Positions 22,196 to 34,715 are shown, counted from the stretch's first letter. The stretch is 64,000 bases of DNA from Megalobrama amblycephala (GCF_018812025.1 NC_063045.1:47210352-47274351), one strand, 5' to 3'. Notes: generated from the letters alone by a model not told the origin. Made by a program: numbers and translations.

Positions 22196-23195
22196 NNNNN
22201 NNNNNNNNNNNNNNNNNNNNNNNNNNNNNNNNNNNNNNNNNNNNNNNNNNNNNNNNNNNNNNNNNNNNNNNNNNNNNNNNNNNNNNNNNNNNNNNNNNNN
22301 NNNNNNNNNNNNNNNNNNNNNNNNNNNNNNNNNNNNNNNNNNNNNNNNNNNNNNNNNNNNNNNNNNNNNNNNNNNNNNNNNNNNNNNNNNNNNNNNNNNN
22401 NNNNNNNNNNNNNNNNNNNNNNNNNNNNNNNNNNNNNNNNNNNNNNNNNNNNNNNNNNNNNNNNNNNNNNNNNNNNNNNNNNNNNNNNNNNNNNNNNNNN
22501 NNNNNNNNNNNNNNNNNNNNNNNNNNNNNNNNNNNNNNNNNNNNNNNNNNNNNNNNNNNNNNNNNNNNNNNNNNNNNNNNNNNNNNNNNNNNNNNNNNNN
22601 NNNNNNNNNNNNNNNNNNNNNNNNNNNNNNNNNNNNNNNNNNNNNNNNNNNNNNNNNNNNNNNNNNNNNNNNNNNNNNNNNNNNNNNNNNNNNNNNNNNN
22701 NNNNNNNNNNNNNNNNNNNNNNNNNNNNNNNNNNNNNNNNNNNNNNNNNNNNNNNNNNNNNNNNNNNNNNNNNNNNNNNNNNNNNNNNNNNNNNNNNNNN
22801 NNNNNNNNNNNNNNNNNNNNNNNNNNNNNNNNNNNNNNNNNNNNNNNNNNNNNNNNNNNNNNNNNNNNNNNNNNNNNNNNNNNNNNNNNNNNNNNNNNNN
22901 NNNNNNNNNNNNNNNNNNNNNNNNNNNNNNNNNNNNNNNNNNNNNNNNNNNNNNNNNNNNNNNNNNNNNNNNNNNNNNNNNNNNNNNNNNNNNNNNNNNN
23001 NNNNNNNNNNNNNNNNNNNNNNNNNNNNNNNNNNNNNNNNNNNNNNNNNNNNNNNNNNNNNNNNNNNNNNNNNNNNNNNNNNNNNNNNNNNNNNNNNNNN
23101 NNNNNNNNNNNNNNNNNNNNNNNNNNNNNNNNNNNNNNNNNNNNNNNNNNNNNNNNNNNNNNNNNNNNNNNNNNNNNNNNNNNNNNNNNNNNNNN
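22196..23195. other. Assembly gap, 1000 N
   Basis: Exactly 1000 N, so probably a placeholder of unknown true size. Any open frame crossing it is an artefact. Confidence 0.99.
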
Positions 23196-23499
23196 GCACA
23201 GGGAGTCATGGCCATGAGTGTTTGTGGTTGACAAGTACTTATGAAGTCACACCGCACATGAATAAGACATCAAAACATTAATATTAAACATTAAATCTGA
23301 TACTATTCTGAATGGTACAATCTAAGCTGAAAATACTAGTTAAAATAAAAGAATATATAAAACTAAATAAAAAGGTTAATCGAGAAACACTTTAAATTGG
23401 CTTGAAAAAGCCTCACCTGAAAGTTAAGTAGTTTTAAAAACTTGAAGTTTGAAGGTTTTAGTTTGAAATAGTTTGTTTTAGTTAAGTAGTTTTGAAATG

Positions 23500-23566
<67 letters not shown>

Positions 23567-24977
23567 ACTGCACTTATACAGTCAACGTTTGTTAACATTA
23601 GTTAATGCACTGTGAACTAACATGAACAAACAATCAACAACTGTATTTTCTTTAACTAACGTTAACAAAGATTAGTAAATACAGTAACAAATGTATCTCT
23701 CATGGTTAGTTCATGTTAGTTAATACATGAACTAATGTTTGACTTATGTACCTTATTGTAAAGTGTTACCAACCAACTTATTGAACTGAACAAAGGTGCA
23801 ACTCTCACTCTTACAGCGCTCTAACTTTACTAATTAAAAAACAAGGCCATCATCAGATAACCAACCAACCAGATCAAGCTAACTTAATAAAATATACCTC
23901 TCTTTTTACAGTAACTCTCTCATTTTTGCATAGTATAGTCATTAGAAATTTTATATAGTTTTTCTCAATCGCTTTTTGGCACATTCCTGAAACACTCTTA
24001 ACATTCTCTAAACTGTAAGTGCAAATGTCACAACTGTTTGCTGGAACATCAGAACTCTATTGCATGTCTGCAAAATGTAGTAACTCACCCAAAACATTTC
24101 AATCATGCATTAAAATGAAGTTCGTGTCAGTAGATATAAAGTGTTTTTGTCATCGTGTGAGCCATACTGCTCAAAATGTTTAGATGTTTTTTTCACCATG
24201 GAAATATTTGTTTAAATCTTCATGTTTTTTTCTGCTTTTTATTGACACTGACTGCTTTCTGTACAAGTTGTCTAGCTTAATGCTCTGTTGTATCACACTG
24301 AGCTTTTTAGATACAGTACGTATACATTTAGGAAAATCAAGTCAATGTTGTACACAAAAGAAAATGAACATTTGTATTTATACAGTACATTTATTTGTAC
24401 AGTACTGCTGTAGCTGCTGCAGTTTAGGGATTTAGACGTTCCTCCATGTTCAAAATTGGTAGTGATTAGGCAAACTGTATATATGATTCTAAAATTGATT
24501 GGTAAGATTGTGATTCCTATTTCATTACTATGGAAGGCCATTTACCAATTAAACAGACATTACTAAAATTGTCAGATATATATGGAATATACACACGTCT
24601 GACAGATTTTGATAGCTGAATGGATCATTTTGCATGTGATGGCTCACACGATGAAAAAAATAGAAGTTGTGAAGAGTTCGACAATTTCACTGAGAATCAA
24701 CTCATCAGTTTTTCAACAAGCCATGTGCATTTAGTTATTATGCAAATTCTAGACAATTGTACTTTCTCTTTTGCACACATGCGATTTGCTTAAACCAATA
24801 AGAAACTCAAATCTGATGGGAACAGGAAACTTGTTCAGAGATCTGAACATATTGTTTTGAGGAAAAAAAATCCTTTGTAAAATGTGTAATGCACACACTA
24901 TATAGAATAAGACAGGATTCAGATTATGTGCTGCTGTTGACTGCTGGCTGCTGCTAACTACCTCCATTACTTAAAGA
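23196..24977. other. Repeat-rich spacer upstream of receptor gene A
   Basis: This holds a GATA microsatellite (23499-23566), a hAT-MITE fragment (about 23579-23772), and a 15-bp perfect inverted repeat (CATCGTGTGAGCCAT at 24151-24165, inverse at 24639-24653) marking an element of roughly 500-800 bp. A 22-bp stretch at 23217-23238 is identical to 48566-48587 upstream of gene B. No exon recognised. Confidence 0.5.
23499..23566. repeat. (GATA)n microsatellite
   Basis: About 17 uninterrupted tetranucleotide copies. Confidence 0.97.
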
Positions 24978-25867
24978 CAGTGTTGGGCAGTAGTTAACTA
25001 CATGTAGCGACGCTACTAGTTTAGCTACATTTTCAGTAGCTTGTCAGTAGTTCAGCTACTTTTAAAACAGTGTAGCTTTTCCAGTAGTTAACTACTTTTA
25101 CCAGCAAGTAGGGGTGAACGCCGACCAAAAGCTACAAGCTACATTGCGTTTTGCGTTCTGGTTATAGACTGTGATTCTGACGAGCCTGCAATGCTTTGAA
25201 GCAGCACAGCTTCTTCAGATCACGAACTAAAATCGTGCATTTCCGCCATATATTGTTATATCACGCATTTTGTGGATTTAGTTCATTGAGAAAAGATCGC
25301 CTGATGATTATGTAAAGGACAGGAATGGGTTGTTTATAGCATTAAAGGTTTCGCTTAATTTATAAACAAATGATTAAAACGCTGTCTGTGTCGAAGACTT
25401 CAAGCACATACAGGTGAATAATAGTCTTTTTAAACTGATTGTCCTTCTTTATTGCAGTCTATATCAAATGTATATGCAAACTATTTTATTATAGTGGTGA
25501 CCCGCCATAGTTTAATCTGCCCCGACACAGTTTTATAATGAACCTAAGATCACTAACGCGGTGTTTTTCGTCATTGCATTGGCAAAGCATCCGTAAATTG
25601 AACAGAAAACAAAATCGCAATATAGCTTAGTGCGTTTATCACACGGCAAAGGCTGATCTAATAAAATAGGTAGCGTGGATTTCAGAATGTTCACGCAAGA
25701 AGCGCACGATTTGCGTCTCAAAGCTTTTCAAAGTTTAACCTGCATTTTTCAGTGTATCCAATTTAAGTTGCATATTTTGTTCTTGCATGGATGCAGGTGT
25801 AGGTTCCAGAATCAAATCACTGAGGGTGCTCCTGAAATTAGTCAGGATGCTATAGTAAAGTGCAGAT

Positions 25868-27196
25868 TAGGGCTATAAATCTTTGGGTAGACAGCGATTC
25901 AATTCGTTTCACGATTCATAGGTGTACGATTTTTGCAAATTCAGAACGATTCGATTCGAGACGATTCGATTAATTTGATTCAATTCTGCATTTTAATATG
26001 CATTTATAGGGATATTGAAATGCTTCCTTCAACGTGTCTTAGTCAGGGTGTGAATTACACAGCGGCCTTCAGGAGGTCAGAGAGTAAGGTCAAAAACAAA
26101 CAAACAAACAAACAAACAAAACTTTTGTCCATTGTTAATGTTAGTTCTCAATGATGCTACATAACTTTATTTTAACAGCCTATAAAAATTGGCATTTGTG
26201 GAAATTTACATAAGCCAATTTTAAAGTGCTTTAAAAGTATTGTTAGGCCTAGTTCATGTTAAATAGTGGAGGATAGTGTTAAAGGCTACACAACCTTATT
26301 AAACTGTTCCAGGTACATTAAAAATACTAATGCTTACATGGAGAGATTATCATGCACTTTCCCAACTAATCCTAAACTAACTTTTCTTCACGGAATAGTA
26401 AAAATCCCTCTTTGTTCTCATACGGAACATTTCCCTTATGGTGATTCTGAAAGAAAACGCGCTGGGTTTCTACTGTTGCTATAGCCTACTAACGAACGCA
26501 ACTTTAACGCGCATTTGATTGATAAACCGCGCGCTCTTATGTCACTGTTGTTAATGGTGTAGTTATTTCAGCAGTTTCCTCGCACATTCAGTTTAATGAC
26601 ATTAAGTTCGTAATTTATCATTCATTGAACTGTGCGTATGCATTTAGAAACTTACATTATGTGTTTGCTTCGTCCATGCAATAAATGTGCGCCTTGAAAC
26701 TGCTCAGGTAATGTCAATGAACCATTTCCGACTTTTCCACGCAATAAAAGCATTTTATTTCAACAGTAGTGACCGCGCAATGACTTGGCAGCTTTATCAA
26801 TGGAGTAGTTTGACTCAGGACTATTGCTGTCTTAATAGAGAACTGTCATATGCTCATGTGAATAGCAGTGGCCGTCCTGGGGAGAGCTCAAACGTGGGCT
26901 ACGGACTGAGCGCGAGCGCAATCCAGTGAGAGGCGGTAAAGTGCAGCCGCGCGTGTCTGTGAATGAGAGCTGCGAGGGAAGACGCAAAATAACGGCGCAC
27001 AACGTCTCCATCAATTCGCGCATGTAGTAATTTAATGTTTATATATTTAAAGCACTGAATCACTATAGAATCTCGATTAATCCGATTCTTTGCATTTTAC
27101 ATCGATTATCGACCGAAATAAACGATTCACGATTCAAAAAATCGTCAGGATTTGTAATCGATGCATCGAGAAAACGAGTGAATCGTTACACCCCTA
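25868..27196. mobile_element. Nested hAT-like element with GATTCG-rich ends
   Basis: The left end (TAGGGCTATAAATC, then GATTCAATTCG and GATTCGATTCG) and the right end (AATCGATGCATCGAG, then GTTACACCCCTA) are imperfect inverted repeats of a common fish hAT family. No ORF of note. The target duplication is not clear. Confidence 0.6.
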
Positions 27197-27891
27197 AAAG
27201 TTATATAGATTTTATATATATAGTAGTATATGTAATACTACTGTTTTCACAGGCTATTTAAGGCTATTTGTATGCTATTGGCTATGACTAACTTAGATGG
27301 CAAATGCTAGCCCCCTCTCTCTCTCTCTCCGCCGCCAGTCTCAGGCCTCAAATGCATAAAATATGAAACTTTATAGACATACTAGTGTTTCTTTCGTAAA
27401 GATTTTTGATACTCAAAAATAATGAGTGCATGACGCCCCTGAAAGAGACAATCTGTTTATTAATTATATCTAATATACAAATATAACTAAATATATCTAT
27501 TTACTATTATTCTATATTTTTTTAACAAAGAGGTGCGTGGGGGGTGGGGGGTGGGATTCAGAATGTTTAATAATTAAATTTTAGGGGACCCCCCAAGAGT
27601 CCTAAGTCATTCCGAACCCTGCATAAAATTGCTTGCTGGGAGTTCTTCAGCAGCGATGTCAGCGTGTCGGCCTTCAAAACATCTTAACCCAAAGTTCTAT
27701 TTGTGTGACAGAACTTTATACATGAACACAAAAGGGCTATAAACAACAGAATACTGTAAGGACCTCCCACAGGAGATCGATCTTCCCTGCAATCTACTCT
27801 GAGCAATGCTGTTTGTTTGTCGTGCACCCATCAGTTTCTGTGGGCCATACGTCTGTATGGGCCATTTGGTTCACACCTTTACAAACACAGA

Positions 27892-28786
27892 TAGGGCCCT
27901 ATAAAATCCGTTTTATTTTTTCCCAAATTCCGTTTTATTTTTTCCCAAATTCTGTTTTTTCCATTTAAATTTTTCTGGATTCTGTTTTTTTCCGTTTTAT
28001 TTATTTTTTGACTCAATTTTAATGGTTAAATTAAATTTTAGTAATCAAAAAGCATGTCTAATTAATTGAAATAATGAATCTTGTCCAATTTACCAACAAT
28101 TTAATAAAAGTTTAACAAATAAATTTTAGGGCCCTATGATAAACGTTTTATTCTTTCCCCTCAACTTTTATTTTTACCAAATTCTGTTTTCTGGATTCCA
28201 TTTTAATGGTTTAATTCCATTTTAATAATCAAAAAGCATGTCTAAGTAATTGAATTCTTAAAAACAACAATATTTACTAATTAAAAAATATATTTTTATG
28301 ATTTTTTTTTTTTTTCAGAAGTTCTGTCTAACTTTTATTTTGACGGTTTGCCTAGAGCTTTGAGTTTCTCTGTGTTTATGACGGTAGTTTTCTCAAACGA
28401 AGCGGTTAAATGCTGATGAAGTGACTTTCAGAGCAGCTCTGGAGATGAATTCGTGCGTTCATATAGTGAGGCGTCAGAGGACGAAAACACCGCGAGCGTC
28501 GCATGTGCTTCAGCGTGCGTGCGCCCGCGCGATTGTGTGTGAGGCGGTGTGAGGTAAATGAAACTGCGCTTCCGCATTATTCATTTCAGAGGCACACATG
28601 CATGCAGGATTTATGTTTAAATAGTCTTTTTGCGGTTTAATATTCACAGACACTAGTCTATATCGCGATTTAATTTGAGTGTACTGACCTGCTTTTAATT
28701 CATCCATCAAAAATTTGACAAATTGTAAATTCCGTTTTTATGAATGGATTCCGCGATTCCGTGATCGCGGAAGTTATAGGGCCCTA
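27892..28786. mobile_element. Nested TIR element with TAGGGCCCTA ends
   Basis: Ends TAGGGCCCTATAA and TTATAGGGCCCTA are perfect inverted repeats. CACAGA flanks both sides (27886-27891 and 28787-28792). An internal partial copy of the left end restarts near 28127. Non-coding. Confidence 0.75.
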
Positions 28787-29411
28787 CACAGAGTTGATTG
28801 CATCTGAGGCACAGTCACAATGTAAATGCATCTAACAAAAGATAAATGAAAATACACATAATCTTTCACTTTGAAATCATAATTGTAATGCATCATAATT
28901 GTAAACATCTTACTTAAACATTCTTCATTAACAGTTATTCAGTTATTTGTAATAAGCTATGTCATTTAAAAAAAAATAAAAATCAAAGTAGTTTCAATGT
29001 AGCTAGCTACTTTTTGATAGTAACTTGTAGTGTAGCTACAAGTTGACATCTTGTTACAGTTTCAGAGTAGCTTCCCCAACACTGCCTAAAGAGGAAATGG
29101 CCACCTTTGCCCAGTTTTACAGCACAAGACACTTAAAGGGGTACTTCACCCCTGGAAAGATGAATGTGTATTTAAAATTGGTCATTTATGTAGTAGAAAT
29201 GTGAAATTATTTTTGAATTTGGAGCTTTCTAGACTGAGAAAAGGCAGAAAATGTATTTTTGACTAATGTGGATGAAAGACAACAACTCCCAGAATGCACT
29301 TGTTTTGCTGCCCTTGCGAGGCCACACCCAAACCACGCCTATCGGTTACAGGCGGCATTCAGGAAAATTCAAACAAATAAATCGTGAGTTAGTTCATACA
29401 TTTACAGCGAA

Positions 29412-29737
29412 ATGGTGCTAAATTGCTTTGTACCTGGATGTACACCCAAAACCAGGAAAGGACAAGTAAGTTTCCATCATTTTCCGATTAAGTTAAAGAT
29501 TTGGAGCGATGTAAACAGTGGCTGCGGGCCATCAAACACCCGAAGTTTGGAGATGACACCGTTATAGAAAACCTAAAAAAACGCAGAATATGTAGTCTCC
29601 ATTTCAAGCACGAGGACTACGAACCAAATATCCTTGCAATGAAGAGAACCATTCTGAAGGACACCGCGATACCATCGATATTCACTTTCCCAGAGGACGA
29701 ACAGCCTGGGCATCTGGTACTAAGCGTATTCGCCTAG
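29412..29737 (+). pseudogene. THAP zinc-finger domain of a Kolobok-like transposase, frameshifted
   Basis: The first frame starts at 29412 (MVLNCFVPGCTPKTRKGQ, then FHHFP). One base is missing near 29490. The next frame (29501-29737) continues with CKQWLRAIKHP, RRICSLHFKHEDYE and IPSIFTFP. Together they show the THAP C2CH pattern (C-x4-C, later C-x2-H) and the C-terminal P-F motif. No catalytic domain follows. THAP fingers bind transposon ends; this one is inactive. Confidence 0.75.
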
Positions 29738-30178
29738 AGGTAAGACTCGCTGATACTAGACTGATAACACAGTAGCCTATATGTAGTGTTGTAGGTAGCA
29801 GTAAAACTGCAAACTTAGCAAAGTAACGTTAGATAGACAATTACATATAAGTTGCATATAAGTTGACCGTTATCAAAGTAAAGCCTCTGTTCTGTAAAAC
29901 TGAGTTTATTTATCTATTTATGCTAATGTTACCACAAAAGCCTGTTGTTGTATTGGTTGAGATGACTGCAGAGACCGATACATTTGCGAGATGAACCACT
30001 GATGTAGTGCAGACAAAATAAAGTGAATTACTGTAAGCTTAAAAATATAATTGACACCCACTTTTGATAAAATCTTTGATCTATGTCCGTGAGTAACCTC
30101 AAAAGCGCATATGTATGGGCGTGGTGAAAAAATGCGGAACTACCTGCTATTACTGGCTGTAGTTTTAAGCCTCTGGCC

Positions 30179-30233
30179 AAAAAAGCCTCCGATGACGCAA
30201 AATGACGATTTTTGCGTCATCGGAGGCTTTTTT
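30179..30233. repeat. Perfect 24-bp inverted repeat with 7-base loop
   Basis: Arms 30179-30202 and 30210-30233 (core GCCTCCGATGACGC) are exact complements around TGACGAT. It lies about 120 bp inside the right end of the TTAA element. Confidence 0.9.
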
Positions 30234-30410
30234 ACAGAATAAAAATGCATAAATCTCTCATCTCGGACTGATATGAAGGGGGAAAGCACGCTAATTCGAA
30301 AATACTAGTGGTATTCTACTAATACAAAGCTTAATGCTAAATCCTGAAGTAACCCTTTAAGAGAAACAGAAAGACAGCAGCCACATGCAGCGCTTTCCCT
30401 GAAAAGAGGA

Positions 30411-31739
30411 ATGGTGAGTATGTGAATCTTATGAAAAAACTATTTTATATGTGTATGGATGTGATGTGACTTTTTAATTAATCTTTAGCTTTAGTTGTTG
30501 TATTAAAACCACAGGTATTCATATCACTACATGCAAAAATGCTTCAAAAGGTTTGTAAATTCTGTCATCATTTACTCACCCTCACATTGTTCCGACCTGC
30601 TTGTGACTTTCTTTCTTTTTCAGTGTTTATTTTTGAACTATTGTGGGTGGATGCTTCTGTGTTCAGCTTTCGGTAATTAGAATGTTAAATACGCTAAATT
30701 TATGAAAAATTATGACATAAAATATTCTATAACTAAATGTGCACTTTACAGATTGGCATGATTTGTCTTTTTTCAGCTTTTGTCAATGCGGCAAATCACA
30801 CTACAGCCTTATTTGTCAATCATGGACATTCTGCCAAAATTAGCTGCAACTACAGACGAACAAATGACACAGAAATCATGACAGTGAAGCTTCAAACATT
30901 AAATCATACACTGTGTTCGTATTTACATGTGGATTCATGGAAAAAACAAGATTGTAAAGATCACATAAGATTGATACTTATTAATAAGACTATGGAAATA
31001 TCATTTGAGCTATTAAATCTGCGAATTCAGGATGCCGGCACATACACCTGTACTGTGAAGAGGATTGCAAAACCACCTGAAGAGGATCTGGGAATAGAAA
31101 GAGTTCAAGTTATTGGTAAATAATAATTCTTTGTAATTAAAAGAGAAAAAAATAATAGATAGATAGACAGATTAATAGATCAATTGATTGATAGATCTGA
31201 AAGATGTGATATTACTGTAATATTTTTGTATCAATCCTTCCATTATTTACAGTACGTCCCATCTTGTCCCTATCCTGTGTGAAGAGCCCTGATGGATCTC
31301 CCATGATTCTGTGCTCTGTGGGATTTTACCACAATTCTCTTGAACAGCTGTGGATCAGAGATGGAGACGTCCTCAACAGTTCATACTCAAACAAATCATT
31401 CAATGGATCCTTCAATCAGAAATCATACCTTATACTGCCGCCACAAACCTTCGCTGACACAATCTACTCCTGCTGGGTAAACCACTCGTCATTAAACAAA
31501 CCACTTGTGGCCAATTTATCAAGCTCTGTCTGCTATGAAAGAGGAGGTAAGTTCTGAGATATTGTGTATTTCTTATTTAAATGTACTAAATACTGTATGA
31601 CATAATTAGTGGGCAGTATAAGGTGGTTTATTATAGGTCTTTGCAATAATTCTGTCTTGTAGATTTAACTGTGGCTCTGGCAGTGGCTTTTGTCATCTCT
31701 GCAGTGTTGACTGTCTTTTTGATCATCGTAGTCGTGTAG
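30411..31739 (+). CDS. Receptor gene A: Ig V + C1 + transmembrane, tail-less
   Basis: Five coding exons (30411-30413, 30624-30672, 30777-31115, 31253-31546, 31663-31739) join in phase 1 to give 253 residues. The signal peptide is encoded by the ATG exon and exon 2 (ending GWMLLCSAF). The V domain has KISCNY and DAGTYTCTV, lacks the usual strand-C Trp, and has an extra Cys pair (TLCSYL, QDC). The C1-like domain has ILCSVGFY, LEQLWIRDG and YSCWVNHSS. The membrane helix is AVAFVISAVLTVFLIIVVV, then TAG at 31737-31739, just before the place where genes B and C continue into the tail. This is an immunoglobulin-superfamily membrane protein, probably on leukocytes. AATAAA lies at about 32000. Its upstream region is split by two transposons. 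No specific named orthologue is claimed. Confidence 0.8.
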
Positions 31740-32430
31740 ATGTTACAGTAAGTCTCAAGTACGAGTTTCTCTAGTAAGCATCTTTTTTTATTAGTCTTTT
31801 AAATGTCATTCTGAAACTGGAACTGTAAACTGCTGTTTCTCTATTCTAATTGAAGAACATGAAGAAGAATGGAGAACGGTGTTCTGATGACCTGTCTTGC
31901 TACCTTGAAGTACACAAGGTCACAGAATGTGCTGTGATCTTGTTTCTCATCCATCCTATCACAATTTATGTATAAGAGGTACAGGACCACACAATGCACA
32001 ATAAATAAAACATAACAACACAGATGTCATTTACTTAAATTGTTTTTTTTATATTTCACGTCTTTTTATTTTATTATTAAAATGTATGAGTGTGTAAATG
32101 AGTTTGTATATTTTAATGTTTCCCATGCTTTGTTAATGTTAAGACTCTTTTTAGTATACCAATAAAGAACTGCAGATTTTGTCCAGGTATTTATCTCTTT
32201 GTTAAAATGATGCCAAACAAAATTACAAATGTTTTCTTTCATGAACCACCATGTTTTTTCAAGTTTGCAGAGGGGAATCATGTAACCGAATCAAAATGGA
32301 CAATTGTTGTTTTTTATTGAATATTGCAATAGTAGGCCTATTTATTATAAATGATTTATCCGTGCACATCATTATTATTTTAATTCATGTGCCCTCATAA
32401 TCTTTAATCAAAATAACTTCCCTTCCCTCT
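31740..32430. other. 3' flank of gene A with poly(A) signals
   Basis: TTACAGTAAGTCT at 31743-31755 is the relic of the exon 5 donor used in gene B. Overlapping AATAAA signals lie at 32000-32009. Further on is AT-rich DNA without features. Confidence 0.5.
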
Positions 32431-32469
32431 TGCAGCAACTTCTCTTCTCTTCTTTTCTCTTCTTTCTCT

Positions 32470-33560
32470 CTGATGACGTGTTTACTGATGTGAGGGCGGG
32501 ACAACCTGTCACTCACATGAGATCACAGCAATAGCAAACCACAACCATACAATGATCCAATCAATTCCAGATGGACAGAATCAAGCCCCGCCCCAACATT
32601 TTTGACAAGCCGTTTCACTTGGATATACATCACAATAGGTAAGAAAAGACTACAGCAGGTTCCATTTCATGCCGACTAAGGCTTATTTATGCCCTTCCCT
32701 CACTATCTTCCCTCTTTCTCACTCACTCTGATGTACGTCATTGCTTACATTGCACGAGTGCCCACTACTTGCAGAACCCTTGCAATGGGTTTGAATGGAA
32801 CGCCCTGAGCCCTTGATCACTTGGAATCTGCTATTGAGCCCGCCGTGTGAGTTACTGTTATGACGTCACAATCATTTTGCAGTGTGGTCTATGGATCTGC
32901 CTGAAGTGTACATATGAGTAGATTCACTCCCTCGGTCAAAATCGAGGGGTCGAGGGTCTGTCCAAATAAACTTCCCTCATCCACTTGACGAAATTGACTG
33001 CACTCCAAAATGGCGTTGGGAATTTTCCTGTGAGAAAGTTCTTAAGGAGGTTTGTGAGTGTGTGTCTAAAAGTGGAGTTAAATGCAGCCTAAGCGAGAAC
33101 AAGAGAAGCTTAAAATGTACAGGCTTCTGTATGTCATCAGCCTGCAATTACTTTTAGGATTTCTAACGGTTCAGTTCTCTCAAGTCTGCATTCGTTGCAC
33201 CCTTGATATCAAGAAAATCATCTGGGTGCTTTCATGCATCCTCTGTAATTGTGTTCTTGAGTATTTGAACTGAAATTCGACGGTTGATGATGACTTAATA
33301 TGAGAACATAAGAATGCAAGACTGCATAAGAATGAATTGATGCGTTTTTGCATTCCACTGGGCTGCTCCATTGCATTTCTATGCAAACATTGCATTAGAC
33401 GTATGTCATTGACCACTGCGATCACGTCTTGCGTATTTTTCTGCATCTTGCTCAAGACATGCTGTTCTAAAAACAGCGCTCAAGCTAAAGTCGGCATGAA
33501 ACAGAAGTTGCAATAGTCTCTTCTTCCCCACTGTGATGTATATCTGAGTGAAACGGCTTC
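32470..33560. repeat. Inverted-repeat element of about 1 kb
   Basis: Arms of about 75 bp (32606-32680 and 33487-33560) are inverted copies: AAGCCGTTTCACT...ATATACATCAC on the left and the complement on the right. The left flank with GTGAGGGCGGGA and the left arm recur at about 54288-54485. No coding sequence could be supported; class unknown. Confidence 0.6.
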
Positions 33561-33984
33561 TTTAATGACAACAAATGTAGATCAGACTTTATTTGGTTGG
33601 TTCATAGGAAGTTGGGTATTGCTATCTCTAAATGGAGGCAGAGCTGAATGCCAGTATGCAGTCAGGTGTGGAGGATATTTAGGCCCACCCGGCCTCCACC
33701 GAGACACTAGTCTCATGTAGCCAGACCTTCAGACCGACAGCAGAAGGTCTGGACTCCATAGCAGCTTTCATTGGCTAAGGACTGCCCAGAGGCCATCTGA
33801 CTGACATGTAAAGCAACCAGTTTGTTTTGTTCCGCTTAGTGGCGTAAAAATGTAACGTTGTCCCTACAATAACAGACATATTTTAAAGAATCTATGTCAT
33901 GAAATTTACATAGGCTACTTCACATACTCTTGACAATCCAGCATGTAGTTGATCCTGATAAGCACTCATTGTCACAGTTGTTAA
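33561..33984. other. Intergenic, nothing recognised
   Basis: No open frame, repeat boundary or splice-bounded exon could be supported. Confidence 0.4.
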
Positions 33985-34701
33985 CCTTTTGAGCGGTACG
34001 GTCCCACATATGGGACTTAGAAAGTTTAGTGATGTCACATAACTGCCAGATTCAAACTGTGCTTTCGCATTTTGGCTGTGAGACGGATGCCATCAGCACT
34101 TGTCATATATCACAACTATGCATTGTTTTAAGGTTTCAGACATTTAAATACGCATAAGCACCAGTAAAACAGTACATTTAGAGTTTATAAAATACACACT
34201 GATGTCAGACATCAGTGGAAGCAGCAATAACAATCCATTCAAATATAATTTGCCGACATTTATTCATATCAGGCACACATAGTGGGCCTAAGTAACTATA
34301 AAGTTTACTCTATTATTCTTTCAGTTCACCAGCCACTTACTTGCATGTATTTCAGGTGTATTTCTGATGAATTCACATGCTGTAAATCTGTCCGACAGGA
34401 CTCTGTGAACTGTGGCACAAACTAAGATGGTGGTTGCCCATCTTGCGTTATAGATTAAGATAAAGATCATTTATCAAGTTTTTCAAACAACAAAACACAC
34501 TCACACGTATTTGAAAACTGGAATATCAGATAGTTGATGATGGTAAGCAAGTGGTAAGCAAGTGTGTGAATATTTTAAATAAAAAAGGAAAAACAAAAAA
34601 AAATAAGGTAATTGTGGCTGCGATGTTACATGACAAGCACGTCGCTTTAAAAAAACTCACTCTGGGGGGTCAGCTAGAATATTTTAAACTCACACTTGGG
34701 G
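33985..34701. mobile_element. TTAA-flanked element, piggyBac-like, second copy
   Basis: Left end TTAACCTTTTGAGCGGTACG and right end CACACTTGGGGTTAA match the ends of the copy at 52422-53254 (shared ACTCTGGGGGGTCAG-type subterminal). Non-coding. Confidence 0.6.
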
Positions 34702-34715
34702 TTAACAAGGGTTAA

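Larger units (their letters stand above)
24978..29084. mobile_element. hAT-type transposon, 4.1 kb, 8-bp TSD
   Basis: Ends CAGTGTTGGG and CCCAACACTG are inverted. Flanks CTTAAAGA (24970-24977) and CCTAAAGA (29085-29092) are an 8-bp duplication with one mismatch. Subterminal GTAGCTAC-type motifs repeat at both ends (TAGTTAACTACATGTAGC left, GTAGCTACAAG right). No transposase ORF is visible, so it is non-autonomous, swollen by two nested elements. It splits the upstream region of receptor gene A relative to the gene B copy. Confidence 0.85.
29137..30356. mobile_element. Kolobok-like TTAA transposon carrying a THAP exon
   Basis: TTAA at 29133-29136 and 30357-30360 flanks ends AGGGGTACTTCA and GAAGTAACCCT (inverted with one mismatch). 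It contains a THAP-domain coding remnant and a subterminal perfect hairpin. TTAA target plus a THAP domain matches the Kolobok superfamily. The catalytic core is missing, so it is an internally deleted copy. It is inserted between the upstream sequence and exon 1 region of receptor gene A. Confidence 0.75.

Noticed and set aside
22044..23257. Five long open frames on both strands across 22044-23257
   Set aside because: They read through the 1000-N gap and carry no sequence information.
23499..23566. Regular short repeats that might suggest a CRISPR array
   Set aside because: A plain GATA microsatellite without spacers, in a vertebrate genome.
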